Positions 41,615 to 50,598 are shown, counted from the stretch's first letter. The stretch is DNA of 64,000 bases from Actinoplanes octamycinicus (GCF_014205225.1 NZ_JACHNB010000001.1:5499501-5563500), one strand, 5' to 3'. The notes: generated from the letters alone by a model not told the origin. A program made the numbers and translations.

Positions 41615-44425
41615 GTGACCGATGGACCGGAGGATGCGGGTGCTCAGGCTGCGGTGGCGGCGCTCCGTGCCCGAGTGGCCGTCTCGGGTGTGGACCTGGA
41701 GGTGGGCGAGAGCGACGCCGAAGGTGACGTAGCCGCGGCGATGTCAGCGATGCGAGTGCTGGCCCTCCGCTCGGATTCGCCACCCCAGGTGCTCAATTAC
41801 ATCGCCGCCGGAGGCTCCGTCCGGAAATTGGTCACCATCGCGCGAGCCGACAACGTGACCATCAACATTCCGCGACCTTCGACCTCTCGCAATCTCCCGG
41901 CCGGCAACCCGAACTTCACCGGTCGTCGAGCTGAACTGGCCGCGTTGGTGCCGGTTCTCGACCCGGCGGACGGTGACCGCCGTGCGCAACGGGCGGTGCT
42001 GCTCCGCGACGGTCCCGGCGTCGGCAAGACGACCCTGGCGTTGCAGCTCGCACACCTCGTGTCGGCTTCCTACCCGCGGCATCACTTGTTCCTCCGGCTG
42101 ACCGACGCCGCGCACCGGCCGCTTCCGATCTCGGTGGCGCTCGAATCCCTTCTCGTGGCGATGGGAGTGGATCGTCGTGAGATTCCCAGCGACCTCGGCG
42201 AGCGGCAGGCGTTCTACCAGTCCGAGCTTGCCGATTCACTCCTGGTTCTCGACGATGCCGTGGACGAGCCGCAGACCCGGCCTCTCCTGCCGGAACGCGC
42301 CGGCTGTGGTGTGATCATCACATCGAGACGGCAGCTGACGGGATTGACCATGGCTTTCACGTACGACGTCGAGCGCCTTCCCGACGACGAGGCGTTGGCG
42401 TTGCTTGCCCGGTTGATCGGGCAGAGCCGGGTGGAGAACGACCCGCAAGCTGCTCGCATGATCGTGAGTTCCTGCGGCAACCTGCCGTTGGCGATCTGGA
42501 TTGCGGGCGCCACGCTGAACGCGACCTCGCGTCTCCGGGCGCCGCTGGCACGTTTCGCTCAGCAGCTTGCCGATGAGCGACACCGGTTGAACCTGCTGCG
42601 GGCCGGCGATCAAGCAGTGCGCGCCAGTTTCGACCTCAGTTATCGCCAGCTTTCTGCCGAAGCGGCGAGGATGTTCCGTTGGCTGTCCCTGCTGCAAGCT
42701 TCCGAAATCGGCGTTCCCATGCTGGCAGTTCTGGTCGACCGGCCGGAGGCTGAGGTGGAGATGATTCGGGACGAGCTGGCGGATGCGCATGTGATCGAAC
42801 TGGCCGGCGAGTTTGCCGATCGCATCAAAATGCATGACCTCCTTCGCTTGTTCGCCGGTGAGTTGTTCGCCGAAACTGAGACGGAGAATGACAGGAATGC
42901 CGCTCTCGACCGTGTCTATCGGTGGATGCAGCGATTGGTGGACGACCAGACCGCGGCATTGGCTCCCGGCGCAGACCCGCAGGTATCTTCGTCGGATCGC
43001 TCGGCCCGCAGGCACGCCGCCCTGCAGTGGCTCGATCTTGAACGCCGGAACATCATGGCGCTTCTCCGGCAGGCGGCAGCCGAAGGCCGTCTCCCGTCGG
43101 TGATCTCGCTGGCCGCAGCCCTGACGAGGTACTTCGAGATCGGTAGCCACTGGAGCGACTGGGTGGAGAGTGCGGAAGCCGCGCTCAGCGCTGCTCGCAG
43201 CATCCACGACGAGCGCGCCGAGGCGGAGTGTCTCGCCTCCCTCGGCCGGGTGCATCGGCTGCGGCGGCAGCCCGACCAGGCCATCGAGAACTTCGACAGG
43301 GCGATCCGTCTCTTCGGCGCGCTCGGCATGTCGCAGGACCAGGCCTCAGCTGCGGGGAACCGTGGGATCGCCTACCGCGAGCAGCATCGTTTCGCCGAAG
43401 CGGCTGCCTCGTTCGAGAAAGCTCTGGCGCTGTATCGGCAGGTTGACGACCGGCGAGGGGCCGCCGAGACGCTCAACAACATGGGTTATGCCTATCGTTA
43501 CCAGCGGCGAACTGATGAGGCGATCCGTTGTCATGATCAGGCGATCCCGGTCTTCCGGGAGATCGGCGATATCGAAGGGCTGGGGTGGGCCTACAGCAAT
43601 CTCATCGCGGTTTATCGCTTCCAGCGGCGGTTCGACGAGGCGTTCCGAAGTTTCGAATCCGCTATGGACGCCTTCACTGAGATCCATCAACGGCACGGGC
43701 AGGCCTGGGCGCACAACCACATCGGCGCCGTTCATCGTGAGCGTGGAGACTTGCGGCAGGCGCGCGACAGCCATCAACGTGCTGAGCGCGTCTTCCAGGA
43801 GATAACGGACGCTTATGGCGAAGGATGGGCGGCAACGTATCTCGCACTGGTCGAGCACGATGCCAACAATCTGGACCTGGCCAAGGCGCATGCCGAGCGT
43901 GGACTGGACATCTTCGCCGGCATGCCGGACACCTATGGGCAGGCGTGGACACGGCTGTACCTCAGCGACATCTGCCTGGATCTCGACGACCATGCCCAGG
44001 CGATCGACCACGCGAGTCAGGCTCTGGAGCTGTTCGACAGCATCCGCAACACGCCCGGACGTGCTCGTTCCCAGTACCAGCTCGGAATGATCTTCGCTCG
44101 ACAAGGTGATCAGCGGGCGGCCGAACAGTTGACGGCGGCGATGGCGACGGCCGAACACGGTGCCGACGGTTACACCGCAGCCCTGGCCAAACTTGCCGTC
44201 ACCGACGCCGATGCCCTCACCGAGTTGACCACGTTGGCCTCGGCCTTCGCGACGATGTCCGCTCCCGCCGCGGAGGCCTTGGCGGCTTTGAAGATCGCAC
44301 GAGCGGAGCAGTCGAGGGGGGATCGGGACGCCGCCGAGCGATGGCGAATGCGAGCACGCGAGCTTGTTCCTGCCCTCGTTCCTCGCCGAGCCGGGCATAT
44401 CACCCAGTTGCTCGAAGGAATCTGA
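41615..44425 (+). CDS. NB-ARC/TPR STAND ATPase (bacterial NLR-like)
   Basis: A 936-residue soluble STAND protein. A 90-residue N-terminal segment carries the amyloid-like motif AGGSVRKLVTIARADNVTI (65-83). The NB-ARC domain follows: Walker A RDGPGVGKTTLALQ (GxxGVGKT at 133-140), Walker B DSLLVLDD (208-214), sensor GVIITSRR (232-239) and SCGNLPLAIW (GLPL-like). A winged-helix region (MHDLLRLFAGEL) leads to about 450 residues of TPR repeats, e.g. RGIAYREQHRFAEAAASFEK. TPRs in such proteins act as the ligand sensor. GTG 41615 starts 8 bases after the effector stop. Codons look less GC-biased than neighbours. Confidence 0.85.
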   Translation: MTDGPEDAGAQAAVAALRARVAVSGVDLEVGESDAEGDVAAAMSAMRVLALRSDSPPQVLNYIAAGGSVRKLVTIARADNVTINIPRPSTSRNLPAGNPNFTGRRAELAALVPVLDPADGDRRAQRAVLLRDGPGVGKTTLALQLAHLVSASYPRHHLFLRLTDAAHRPLPISVALESLLVAMGVDRREIPSDLGERQAFYQSELADSLLVLDDAVDEPQTRPLLPERAGCGVIITSRRQLTGLTMAFTYDVERLPDDEALALLARLIGQSRVENDPQAARMIVSSCGNLPLAIWIAGATLNATSRLRAPLARFAQQLADERHRLNLLRAGDQAVRASFDLSYRQLSAEAARMFRWLSLLQASEIGVPMLAVLVDRPEAEVEMIRDELADAHVIELAGEFADRIKMHDLLRLFAGELFAETETENDRNAALDRVYRWMQRLVDDQTAALAPGADPQVSSSDRSARRHAALQWLDLERRNIMALLRQAAAEGRLPSVISLAAALTRYFEIGSHWSDWVESAEAALSAARSIHDERAEAECLASLGRVHRLRRQPDQAIENFDRAIRLFGALGMSQDQASAAGNRGIAYREQHRFAEAAASFEKALALYRQVDDRRGAAETLNNMGYAYRYQRRTDEAIRCHDQAIPVFREIGDIEGLGWAYSNLIAVYRFQRRFDEAFRSFESAMDAFTEIHQRHGQAWAHNHIGAVHRERGDLRQARDSHQRAERVFQEITDAYGEGWAATYLALVEHDANNLDLAKAHAERGLDIFAGMPDTYGQAWTRLYLSDICLDLDDHAQAIDHASQALELFDSIRNTPGRARSQYQLGMIFARQGDQRAAEQLTAAMATAEHGADGYTAALAKLAVTDADALTELTTLASAFATMSAPAAEALAALKIARAEQSRGDRDAAERWRMRARELVPALVPRRAGHITQLLEGI

Positions 44426-44571
44426 TCTCCTGAAGGGGGCCGCTGGACATCCGCATCACTCCGAGAGGCGCCGTTCCACAGGTTTCAAAGTCCGGCGGCA
44501 AGGTACCTAGCTGGGTGGCGTCCGAGCACTCTGTACTCAGGCCGTCCCTGTCCGAGTCAGCAAGGAGAAGC

Positions 44572-45693
44572 ATGGTGTCCCATCCTGACGTTGCCACCGG
44601 CGAGAACGCGGCCAGCCCTGATCCGTCGCGGTGGTACGCAGAGAATGTGGACGTTCTGATCTCCGCGGTGCACTCGTCCTTCGCCGCAGGCGCATATTCG
44701 GTGACGTGGCAGCTGGCCGTCGCGCTGGCGCCCTACTTCGAAACAGCAGGTCGCTGGGACGACTGGAGGGACACCCATCGCGAGGCGCTGAAGGCCGCTC
44801 AGGAACTGGGCGACGACTCGGCCCAGGCTGACGTTCTGGTCAGCACCGCGAACGTGAAACGGCTCGGTCGCCATCACGATGCTGCCGTCAGCAGTCTGGA
44901 GGCCGCGCTCGGGCTGACCCAGAAGCTCGGCGACCGGGGCCGGGAAGCCCGGATCCTGAGCCAACTCGGCATCGTTCACCGTGAACGCCACGATTTCGAT
45001 ACCGCGACCGAGGTCCTGCGGCGGGCCTTGGAACTGCAACGTCAGATCGGTGACCGCCCGGGTGTTGCGGAGACGCTGAACAACCTCGGTTACGCCTATC
45101 GGTACCTGGGCCAGTACGAGCAGGCGCGCGATGTGCACGAGGAGGCGCTGCCGTTGTTGCAAGCGCTGAACGACGTGGCCGGTCAAGGATGGGCGCACAG
45201 CAACCTTGCCGAGGTGGAACGAACCGACGGCAACGTCAGCCAGGCGTTGGACCACGCACGGCGGGCGCTGTCCCTTTTCGAGAGCCTCCAGCACCGTCAG
45301 GGCACAGCGTGGGCTCATCATCGGATCGGCACTCTGCTCAACGAACGTGGGGATCATCGGGACGCGATCGACGAACTGACCGAGGCACGGAAGCAGTTCC
45401 GAGCGATCGCTGATCGGTACGGCGAGGCGCGTACCGCAGCCGGCCTTGCCACCGCGATGGCCGATGCCGGCCGGTCCGACGAGGCCAGGGATCTTTATCA
45501 GGAGGCCATCACGGGATTCCGGGCGGTCGATGACCGGTACCGGGAGGTGGAGTCGGCGATCGCCTTGATCGTCGCATCACGTCCCCAGCCCGAGGCGCTT
45601 CCCGGTGAACTGCGGGATGCGCTCGACACCCTGGACCAGGTCGAGGCGGACAGGCTGCGACAACGAGCCGCCGCGGCCGGATTGGTCGTCTGA
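44572..45693 (+). CDS. TPR protein, paralogue of the NLR sensor half
   Basis: A 373-residue TPR protein with no NTPase. It begins at a position that matches residues just after the NLR winged helix, and its repeats align with those of the NLR: GVAETLNNLGYAYRYLGQYE corresponds to GAAETLNNMGYAYRYQRRTD. It has no amyloid motif and no membrane segment. It may be a decoy, modulator or remnant of a second NLR whose ATPase has been lost. ATG 44572 has AAGGAG 4 bases upstream and is preferred over a GTG at 44515. Confidence 0.75.
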   Translation: MVSHPDVATGENAASPDPSRWYAENVDVLISAVHSSFAAGAYSVTWQLAVALAPYFETAGRWDDWRDTHREALKAAQELGDDSAQADVLVSTANVKRLGRHHDAAVSSLEAALGLTQKLGDRGREARILSQLGIVHRERHDFDTATEVLRRALELQRQIGDRPGVAETLNNLGYAYRYLGQYEQARDVHEEALPLLQALNDVAGQGWAHSNLAEVERTDGNVSQALDHARRALSLFESLQHRQGTAWAHHRIGTLLNERGDHRDAIDELTEARKQFRAIADRYGEARTAAGLATAMADAGRSDEARDLYQEAITGFRAVDDRYREVESAIALIVASRPQPEALPGELRDALDTLDQVEADRLRQRAAAAGLVV

Positions 45694-45800
45694 GGTCGCT
45701 GCGGTGCTGTCCGCAAACCATCCGGCACACAGGTAAACCCGCGTCACCGGCCGCCGGGAGAGGGGAGAACGTGGCCGGTGGGGGCCCTAACCTGAGGGGC

Positions 45801-46298
45801 ATGCCGTACGTTGCCGCCCGTGATGGCCGCCGGAATCGCAGCGCCGCCAACCGGGCCCCAGCCGTCCCTGACCGGATCGACGACCTGCACGGGAACAGCC
45901 TCGGCGTGCTCGAGGTCCCGCATCACATGGCCTGCGGGCATGCCAGCCGCCGCCGCTACGAGCTGGACGATCCGGCCCAGCTGCGGCACGCCTACGAGCG
46001 GGTGCTCTGCGAGGCGGCCGGGTGCGGCGAGATCGAGGAGCTGATCAACCCGATGATGCTCCGCCGGGTCTGGCGTGACCTGCACCTGCCGTCCCGGGTC
46101 CGGGAGGCGTGGGAGACCCGGCACCCCAGCCTGCGCCGCACCGTGAACCGCACCAACTCCGGCCCCGGAGCCGGCGAGGTCATCACCCGCACGGTCAGCG
46201 CCGGCCCGGCCAACCGCGGCTTCGCCCGCCGCGGCCGCGCCCAGGTCGCCCGCACCGCCACCGCCCGCACCGCGGCGAGGCCGGGCATCGCCGGCTGA
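45801..46298 (+). CDS. Hypothetical protein
   Basis: A 165-residue protein with a helical core (DDLHGNSLGVLEVPHHMACG, then DDPAQLRHAYERVLCEAAGC, and LPSRVREAWETRHPSLR) and an arginine/alanine-rich C-terminus. Similar short proteins occur in Micromonosporaceae near mobile or defence genes, function unknown. ATG 45801 is preceded by GAGGGG. GC-rich codon use, unlike the NLR block. Confidence 0.6.
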   Translation: MPYVAARDGRRNRSAANRAPAVPDRIDDLHGNSLGVLEVPHHMACGHASRRRYELDDPAQLRHAYERVLCEAAGCGEIEELINPMMLRRVWRDLHLPSRVREAWETRHPSLRRTVNRTNSGPGAGEVITRTVSAGPANRGFARRGRAQVARTATARTAARPGIAG

Positions 46299-46429
46299 CC
46301 CGCAGCGCCCACCAAGAACCCGGCAGGCGTCCAGCCAATGCCCGGCTGACATCCAGCGGGCCCCCGGCAGTGACACCGCGAGCGCCCGGGCCATCCAGCC
46401 CGGACGCCCGGCCCGAGTGACGCCGCGGG

Positions 46430-47488
46430 TCAGCCGCCGGTGATGGACCAGTGCCACGCCTCCGACGGGAGGTTGACCAGGCCGTACTCCTTGGCGTGCA
46501 CGGTCAGCCACTTGTAGGCCGGCGTCGACCTGCTGATCGTCCGGCCGCCGGACGAGATGTCGATGGCCAGGCCCAGCTCGTGCAGGGAGCGGCCGGGGAT
46601 GGCGGTCGGGACGCGGCAGGACGACGCCGGGGCGGTCCACACGTCCGGGCAGCCGTTGATCGTACGCAACTCGATCTGCCGTTCCTTGGTGCGGAAGCCG
46701 CCGCCGGAGATCTGGACGCCGTCGGCCTTGGCGTCGTCGATCATCCGTTTGACGGTGAAGGCGATCGTGCGGTTCACCGTGACGCCGTAGACCTGGGTGG
46801 TGTCGGCGAGCTTGAAGGTCGGGCGGACCTGGTCGACGACCGTGCGGCTGAGCGAGCCGGCCTGGCCGGCCAGGGCGGCGGCGGTGGGCAGCGCGGCGAT
46901 CGCCTGCTTGGTCCGGGCAGCCGCCGTGGTGTAGGCGCCGACCTTGGCGTTCGCGGTGGTCACCCGGGTGGTGGCGGTGGCCGCGTCGGTGCGGGCGGTG
47001 CTCAGCGCGGTGGCGTAGACCCGGTACTGCTGCTTGCGGGTGGCGACCGCCTTGGTCGCGGCGGTGACCGCGTTGGTGGCCCGGGTCACGGCGGCCTTGC
47101 TGCGCGGCTTCTGCTTGCCGGCCGTACGCAAAGTCTGTTGTGCCGTGGTCAGGGCCTTGCGCGCCGCGGCGTGCCGCAACCGGGCGTTCTTCTCGGCGGT
47201 GGTGGCCGCCGTCAGGCGGGTCTGCGCGGTGGTGGCGGCCTTGGTCGCCACGGTGACCTCGGCCGCCCACTGGCGCACCGCCTTCTGCTGTCCGGAAAGG
47301 CTGGTGCGCAGCGCGGCGAGCTGCTGGTCGTGGGTGAGGCTGCGGTACATCAGGCTGGACCAGGTCGAGGCGACCTTGGGGGCCGCGGCCTGGGCCGGAG
47401 CGGGCATGCCGATCGCCGAACCGGCGGCCGTCAGCGCGATGATCGCCGCGGCGGCGGAGCTCTGCAGAGTTCGCTGTCGTGTCGTCAC
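46430..47488 (-). CDS. M15 D,D-carboxypeptidase-like protein with coiled-coil N-terminus
   Basis: A 352-residue secreted protein. A signal peptide is followed by a long alanine/threonine/lysine coiled coil (e.g. AAVTRATNAVTAATKAVATR). The C-terminal M15B (VanY-type) domain has GGGFRTKERQIELRTINGC, SLHELGLAIDI with the SxHxxGxAxD zinc motif, and EAWHWS as the second histidine. It probably trims peptidoglycan stem peptides, using the coil to bridge to the wall. Signal-like features and genome-typical codons support the call. Confidence 0.88.
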   Translation of the reverse strand: MTTRQRTLQSSAAAAIIALTAAGSAIGMPAPAQAAAPKVASTWSSLMYRSLTHDQQLAALRTSLSGQQKAVRQWAAEVTVATKAATTAQTRLTAATTAEKNARLRHAAARKALTTAQQTLRTAGKQKPRSKAAVTRATNAVTAATKAVATRKQQYRVYATALSTARTDAATATTRVTTANAKVGAYTTAAARTKQAIAALPTAAALAGQAGSLSRTVVDQVRPTFKLADTTQVYGVTVNRTIAFTVKRMIDDAKADGVQISGGGFRTKERQIELRTINGCPDVWTAPASSCRVPTAIPGRSLHELGLAIDISSGGRTISRSTPAYKWLTVHAKEYGLVNLPSEAWHWSITGG

Positions 47489-47555
47489 CCGGCGACTGTG
47501 AAAGCCGACGGGTCCCCGTTGCGTTCCCGATCGGGTCCAGCTTGGTTGCCAGCGG

Positions 47556-47933
47556 TCAGTTCGGCGTGAAGAGACCCTGGATACCGACCACGACGGCGAT
47601 CACTCCGAAGATCGCGACAGCCAGCGCCCAGCCGGCCGGCTCGCTCGTGCCGGTCGTGCCCGGTGCCCGGCGGCCGGTGAACTTCTCCCAGGTCAGCAGC
47701 AGGCCGACGGCCAGCCCGACCACTTCGAAGTGCAGGATCCGGCCGTCGAAGAGATGCACGATCAGGAAGAAGCCGGCGGCGACCAGCGCGACGATCCCGA
47801 TCAGCCAGGACCAGCGGGCCACCCGGTCGGCGAACCGCTCCAGGCCGCCGCCGACGCTCGGCACCCGGCGCAGCAGCGGGACGGCGAGCAGCAGTCCGCC
47901 GAGGATGTTCGCGAAGTCCAGCAGGTAGGCCAT
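47556..47933 (-). CDS. Hypothetical membrane protein
   Basis: A 125-residue protein with four helices (FANILGGLLLAVPLL, WSWLIGIVALVAAGFFLIVH, FEVVGLAVGLLLTW and AVAIFGVIAVVVGIQGLF). No family is recognised. A GGGAGCGCTCCC palindrome (47949-47960) lies 15 bases before the start and could be a LacI-type operator. Confidence 0.6.
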   Translation of the reverse strand: MAYLLDFANILGGLLLAVPLLRRVPSVGGGLERFADRVARWSWLIGIVALVAAGFFLIVHLFDGRILHFEVVGLAVGLLLTWEKFTGRRAPGTTGTSEPAGWALAVAIFGVIAVVVGIQGLFTPN

Positions 47934-47948
47934 GGCGCAGAGGGTAGC

Positions 47949-47960
47949 GGGAGCGCTCCC
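47949..47960. promoter_or_regulatory. LacI/CebR-like palindrome GGGAGCGCTCCC
   Basis: A perfect 12-bp palindrome, 13 of 14 positions of the CebR-type TGGGAGCGCTCCCA consensus, between the NAD-kinase-like gene and the start of the small membrane-protein gene on the minus strand. Confidence 0.5.
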
Positions 47961-47966
47961 AATCGG

Positions 47967-48848
47967 CTATCCGAGCGACAGTTTTCGATCAGCGATCCCG
48001 ACGCGCACGCGCTGGCCCCAGGAGAGCTCCAGCGCGTCCGCCTCCAGGCCGTCGGCGAACACCACGAGACGCTCGCTCTCGCTGGTCAGCTCCAGTTCCC
48101 GCCCCGGGGCCAGGCGGCCGGCCACGTTGCGGACCCCGGTGGCCGGGGACGGCCAGGCCTCCCGGACGAACCAGCACAGCGCCGCCTCGTCCGGCCCGGG
48201 CAGGGGTGGTGCGCCGACCCGGTCCCGGGCGATCGACGCGCACCACCCGGTCGCCCCGGTGCCGGTCCCGACGATCACGCCGGAGGACGACTGCCGCTCC
48301 CGCCCGCCGTCCGGCACACCGATCACGTACCGCGCCGACTGGTGACCGGCGTGTCCGATATAGATCTCGTTGAGGCCGAACAGCTCCTGCCCGTCGTCGA
48401 GCCGGGCCACCACCATCGTCCGGTCCTGCCGGGGGAAACCCTTGCGCAGCAGGCCGCCGACCGCGGCAGGGGAGTGCCGGACCAGCACACCCGGGTTCCG
48501 CCCGGGCTCCGGGTCGACGCCGATCACCGGCTGGCCGTCCAGGTACTTCGCCACGTTCGCCACCAGGCCGTCCTGGCCGACGGCCACCACGATGTCCTCC
48601 GGCGCGAACAGGAAACGGGGCAGATCCGCTCGCTCGACGTGGCCGCGCCGCCAGTCGGCCGGGACCGCGCCGCCCACCTCGACCAGCGCGGCCCGCAGCG
48701 CCTCGTGCCGCGCGGTGACCTCGTCCAGGTCGCGCCCGCGCTGCTTGAGGAAGTAGGCGGCGGCGCCCCGGGTGCCGTGCCGGGCGAGCAGCTCGTCCAG
48801 CTCGCTGCGCCGCGACACGACCACCACGCGGGGGCTGAGCGAGCTCAT
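47967..48848 (-). CDS. NAD-kinase-like protein (probably inactive or divergent)
   Basis: A 293-residue protein with the NAD-kinase fold. NE161 in [10 protein letters not shown] and [15 protein letters not shown] (188-202, the glycine-rich loop) are recognisable, but the first nucleotide site, GGDGT in true kinases, reads GQDGL (91-95). It is co-translated with the SPFH gene upstream and lies in the NrtR-controlled operon. Likely role: an NAD(P)-binding regulatory or repurposed enzyme. Confidence 0.82.
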   Translation of the reverse strand: MSSLSPRVVVVSRRSELDELLARHGTRGAAAYFLKQRGRDLDEVTARHEALRAALVEVGGAVPADWRRGHVERADLPRFLFAPEDIVVAVGQDGLVANVAKYLDGQPVIGVDPEPGRNPGVLVRHSPAAVGGLLRKGFPRQDRTMVVARLDDGQELFGLNEIYIGHAGHQSARYVIGVPDGGRERQSSSGVIVGTGTGATGWCASIARDRVGAPPLPGPDEAALCWFVREAWPSPATGVRNVAGRLAPGRELELTSESERLVVFADGLEADALELSWGQRVRVGIADRKLSLG

Positions 48849-49867
48849 CCGATCCGTCCGATCAGCTTGGTGAGCAGGTCAGGGGTGACGGTGAGCTCCT
48901 TGATCGCCGGCAGGTGCGTGGCCAGCTCGCGCAGTGCGAGCGCCTGCAGCACCTCGGCCGGCAGGTCCCGGTACGCCGCCAGCCGGGCCGCCTCGGTCTC
49001 CGCCTCGGCCAGGCCGACCACCCGGGCGCCGGCCGCGCGGGCCTCGTCGCGCAGCCGCTCGGCGTCGGCCGCCGCGCTCGCCGCGAGCCGCTCCCGCTCG
49101 GCCTCGCCCTGGGCCGCGACCAGCTGCGACTCGGCGTCCAGCTCGGCGCCCCGGCGGGCGTTCGCGCCGTGCTGCTCGACCAGGTGCTGCTCCTGGCGGG
49201 CCAGCTCGATCTTGCTCTGCAGCTCGTTCTCGGCGATCGACCGCTCCTGCTGCACCGCGTGCGCCCGCCGGGCGTAGGTGGCCCGGTCGGCGTCCTGCTG
49301 CACCTTCTCCCGGGTCGGGGTCTGCAGCGCCCGCTCCAGCTCCGGCTCCGGCCGCAGCGCCACCACCCGGGCGCTGACCACGGTCACCCCGGTCTCGGCC
49401 AGCCGCGGATCGGTGGCCAGGGCGTCCGCGACCGACTGCCGGACCGGGGCGATCCCGGTGGTCAGCGCCTCGGCCAGGGGCAGCCGGGCGAGCACGTCCA
49501 GAGCGGGCTGCTGGGCCAGCTCGGCGAGCAGCGTGGCGACCTGGTCGAGCGGCTGGCTGTTCCAGCGGCCCTGGTAGGGATCGATCGAGAAGTCCAGCCG
49601 GGACGCGGCCGCGGCCGGGTCGCTGAACCGGTAGGTCACCGTGGCCTGCACGGTCACGTCGGCGAAGTCCTCGGTGCGGGCGTGGAACAGCAGCGGCAGC
49701 TCCCGGTCGTCGACCGGCACCTCGGAGAGGACCGCGGTCAGCGGCCGGTACCAGAACGCGAGGCCGGTGCCGGCGCGCTTCGCCTTGCCCTGGACGGTGT
49801 GGCTGACCCAGCTCGTCGGGGCGGAGCGCAGGTGACGCAGGTGCAGGCGGCGTTTGATGTCGGCCAT
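48845..49867 (-). CDS. SPFH/Band 7 domain protein
   Basis: A 340-residue flotillin-type protein: strands of the SPFH domain ([20 protein letters not shown]), a region with [20 protein letters not shown], and a long coiled coil ([40 protein letters not shown]). There is no clear N-terminal membrane helix. ATG 49867 follows GGAAGGAC; a GTG-less frame upstream continues to 49897. Overlaps the NAD-kinase-like gene (ATGA). Confidence 0.85.
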   Translation of the reverse strand: MADIKRRLHLRHLRSAPTSWVSHTVQGKAKRAGTGLAFWYRPLTAVLSEVPVDDRELPLLFHARTEDFADVTVQATVTYRFSDPAAAASRLDFSIDPYQGRWNSQPLDQVATLLAELAQQPALDVLARLPLAEALTTGIAPVRQSVADALATDPRLAETGVTVVSARVVALRPEPELERALQTPTREKVQQDADRATYARRAHAVQQERSIAENELQSKIELARQEQHLVEQHGANARRGAELDAESQLVAAQGEAERERLAASAAADAERLRDEARAAGARVVGLAEAETEAARLAAYRDLPAEVLQALALRELATHLPAIKELTVTPDLLTKLIGRIG

Positions 49868-49884
49868 CGGGGGGTCCTTCCTCG

Positions 49885-49905
49885 TTTTCGTCATCATGAC
49901 GATAA
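49885..49905. promoter_or_regulatory. NrtR-type palindrome 1
   Basis: A 21-bp near-perfect palindrome (left arm TTTTCGTCAT, right arm ATGACGATAA, centre 49895) between the SPFH operon and the Nudix regulator. The shape and core match NrtR operators. Confidence 0.6.
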
Positions 49906-49916
49906 AGCCTCCGGGG

Positions 49917-49939
49917 TATTATCGTCAACATGACGCTAA
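49917..49939. promoter_or_regulatory. NrtR-type palindrome 2 overlapping a leaderless promoter
   Basis: Arms TTATCGTCAA and ATGACGCTAA around 49929. A TATTAT box (49917-49922) sits 7 bases before the ATG at 49930, so the operator covers the -10 and start of the Nudix gene. Confidence 0.6.
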
Positions 49940-50598
49940 ACATGGCGGCGATCACCGTCGATCTGGTGCTGCTGACCATCCGGCAGGCCGGCCTCCAGGC
50001 GCTGCTGATCCGGCGGGGCATCCCGCCGTTCCAGGGGCAGTGGGCGCTGCCCGGCGGCTTCGTCCACGACGACGAGGACCTGGACGCGGCGGCGGTCCGC
50101 GAGCTGCGCGAGGAGACCGGGGTGGACCCGTCGGCCGGGCACCTGGAGCAGCTCGCCACCTACGGCACGCCGGGGCGGGACCCGCGCGGCCGGGTGGTCA
50201 CCACCGCCTACCTGGCGCTGCTGCCGGACCTGCCGGCGCCGGTCGCCGGCAGCGACGCCGCGCACGCCGACTGGCGCCCGGTCGACCAGCGCGGCCTGGC
50301 CTTCGACCACGACCGGATCCTGGCCGACGGCGTCGAGCGGGCCCGCGCCAAGCTGGAGTACACGCCGCTGGCCACCGCCTTCTGCCCGCCCGAGTTCACC
50401 GTCGCCGAGCTGCGCGCGGTCTACGAGACGGTCTGGCGGACCACCCTCGACCCGCGCAACTTCCACCGCAAGGTGACCACCGCCGAGGACTTCATCGAGC
50501 CGACCGGCCACAGTGTCACCCGCGACCGTGGCCGCCCGGCCCAGCTCTACCGCCGGGGACCGGCCACGCTGTTGCATCCGCCACTCCTGCGCCCCTGA
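49930..50598 (+). CDS. NrtR-like Nudix transcriptional regulator
   Basis: A 222-residue protein. An N-terminal Nudix domain has an intact Nudix box (GGFVHDDEDL then DAAAVRELREETGV, residues about 38-61), followed by a winged helix (TPLATAFCPPEFTVAELRAV then YETVWRTTLDPRNFHRKV) that matches NrtR, the NAD-metabolism repressor that senses ADP-ribose. Two NrtR-like palindromes lie upstream. Divergent from the SPFH operon it probably controls. ATG 49930 appears leaderless; ATG 49942 is an alternative. Confidence 0.9.
   Translation: MTLNMAAITVDLVLLTIRQAGLQALLIRRGIPPFQGQWALPGGFVHDDEDLDAAAVRELREETGVDPSAGHLEQLATYGTPGRDPRGRVVTTAYLALLPDLPAPVAGSDAAHADWRPVDQRGLAFDHDRILADGVERARAKLEYTPLATAFCPPEFTVAELRAVYETVWRTTLDPRNFHRKVTTAEDFIEPTGHSVTRDRGRPAQLYRRGPATLLHPPLLRP

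Noticed and set aside
44426..44571. Possible extra short gene between the NLR and the TPR protein
   Set aside because: A GTG at 44515 extends the TPR frame but lacks a ribosome binding site; nothing else in the 146-bp gap looks coding.
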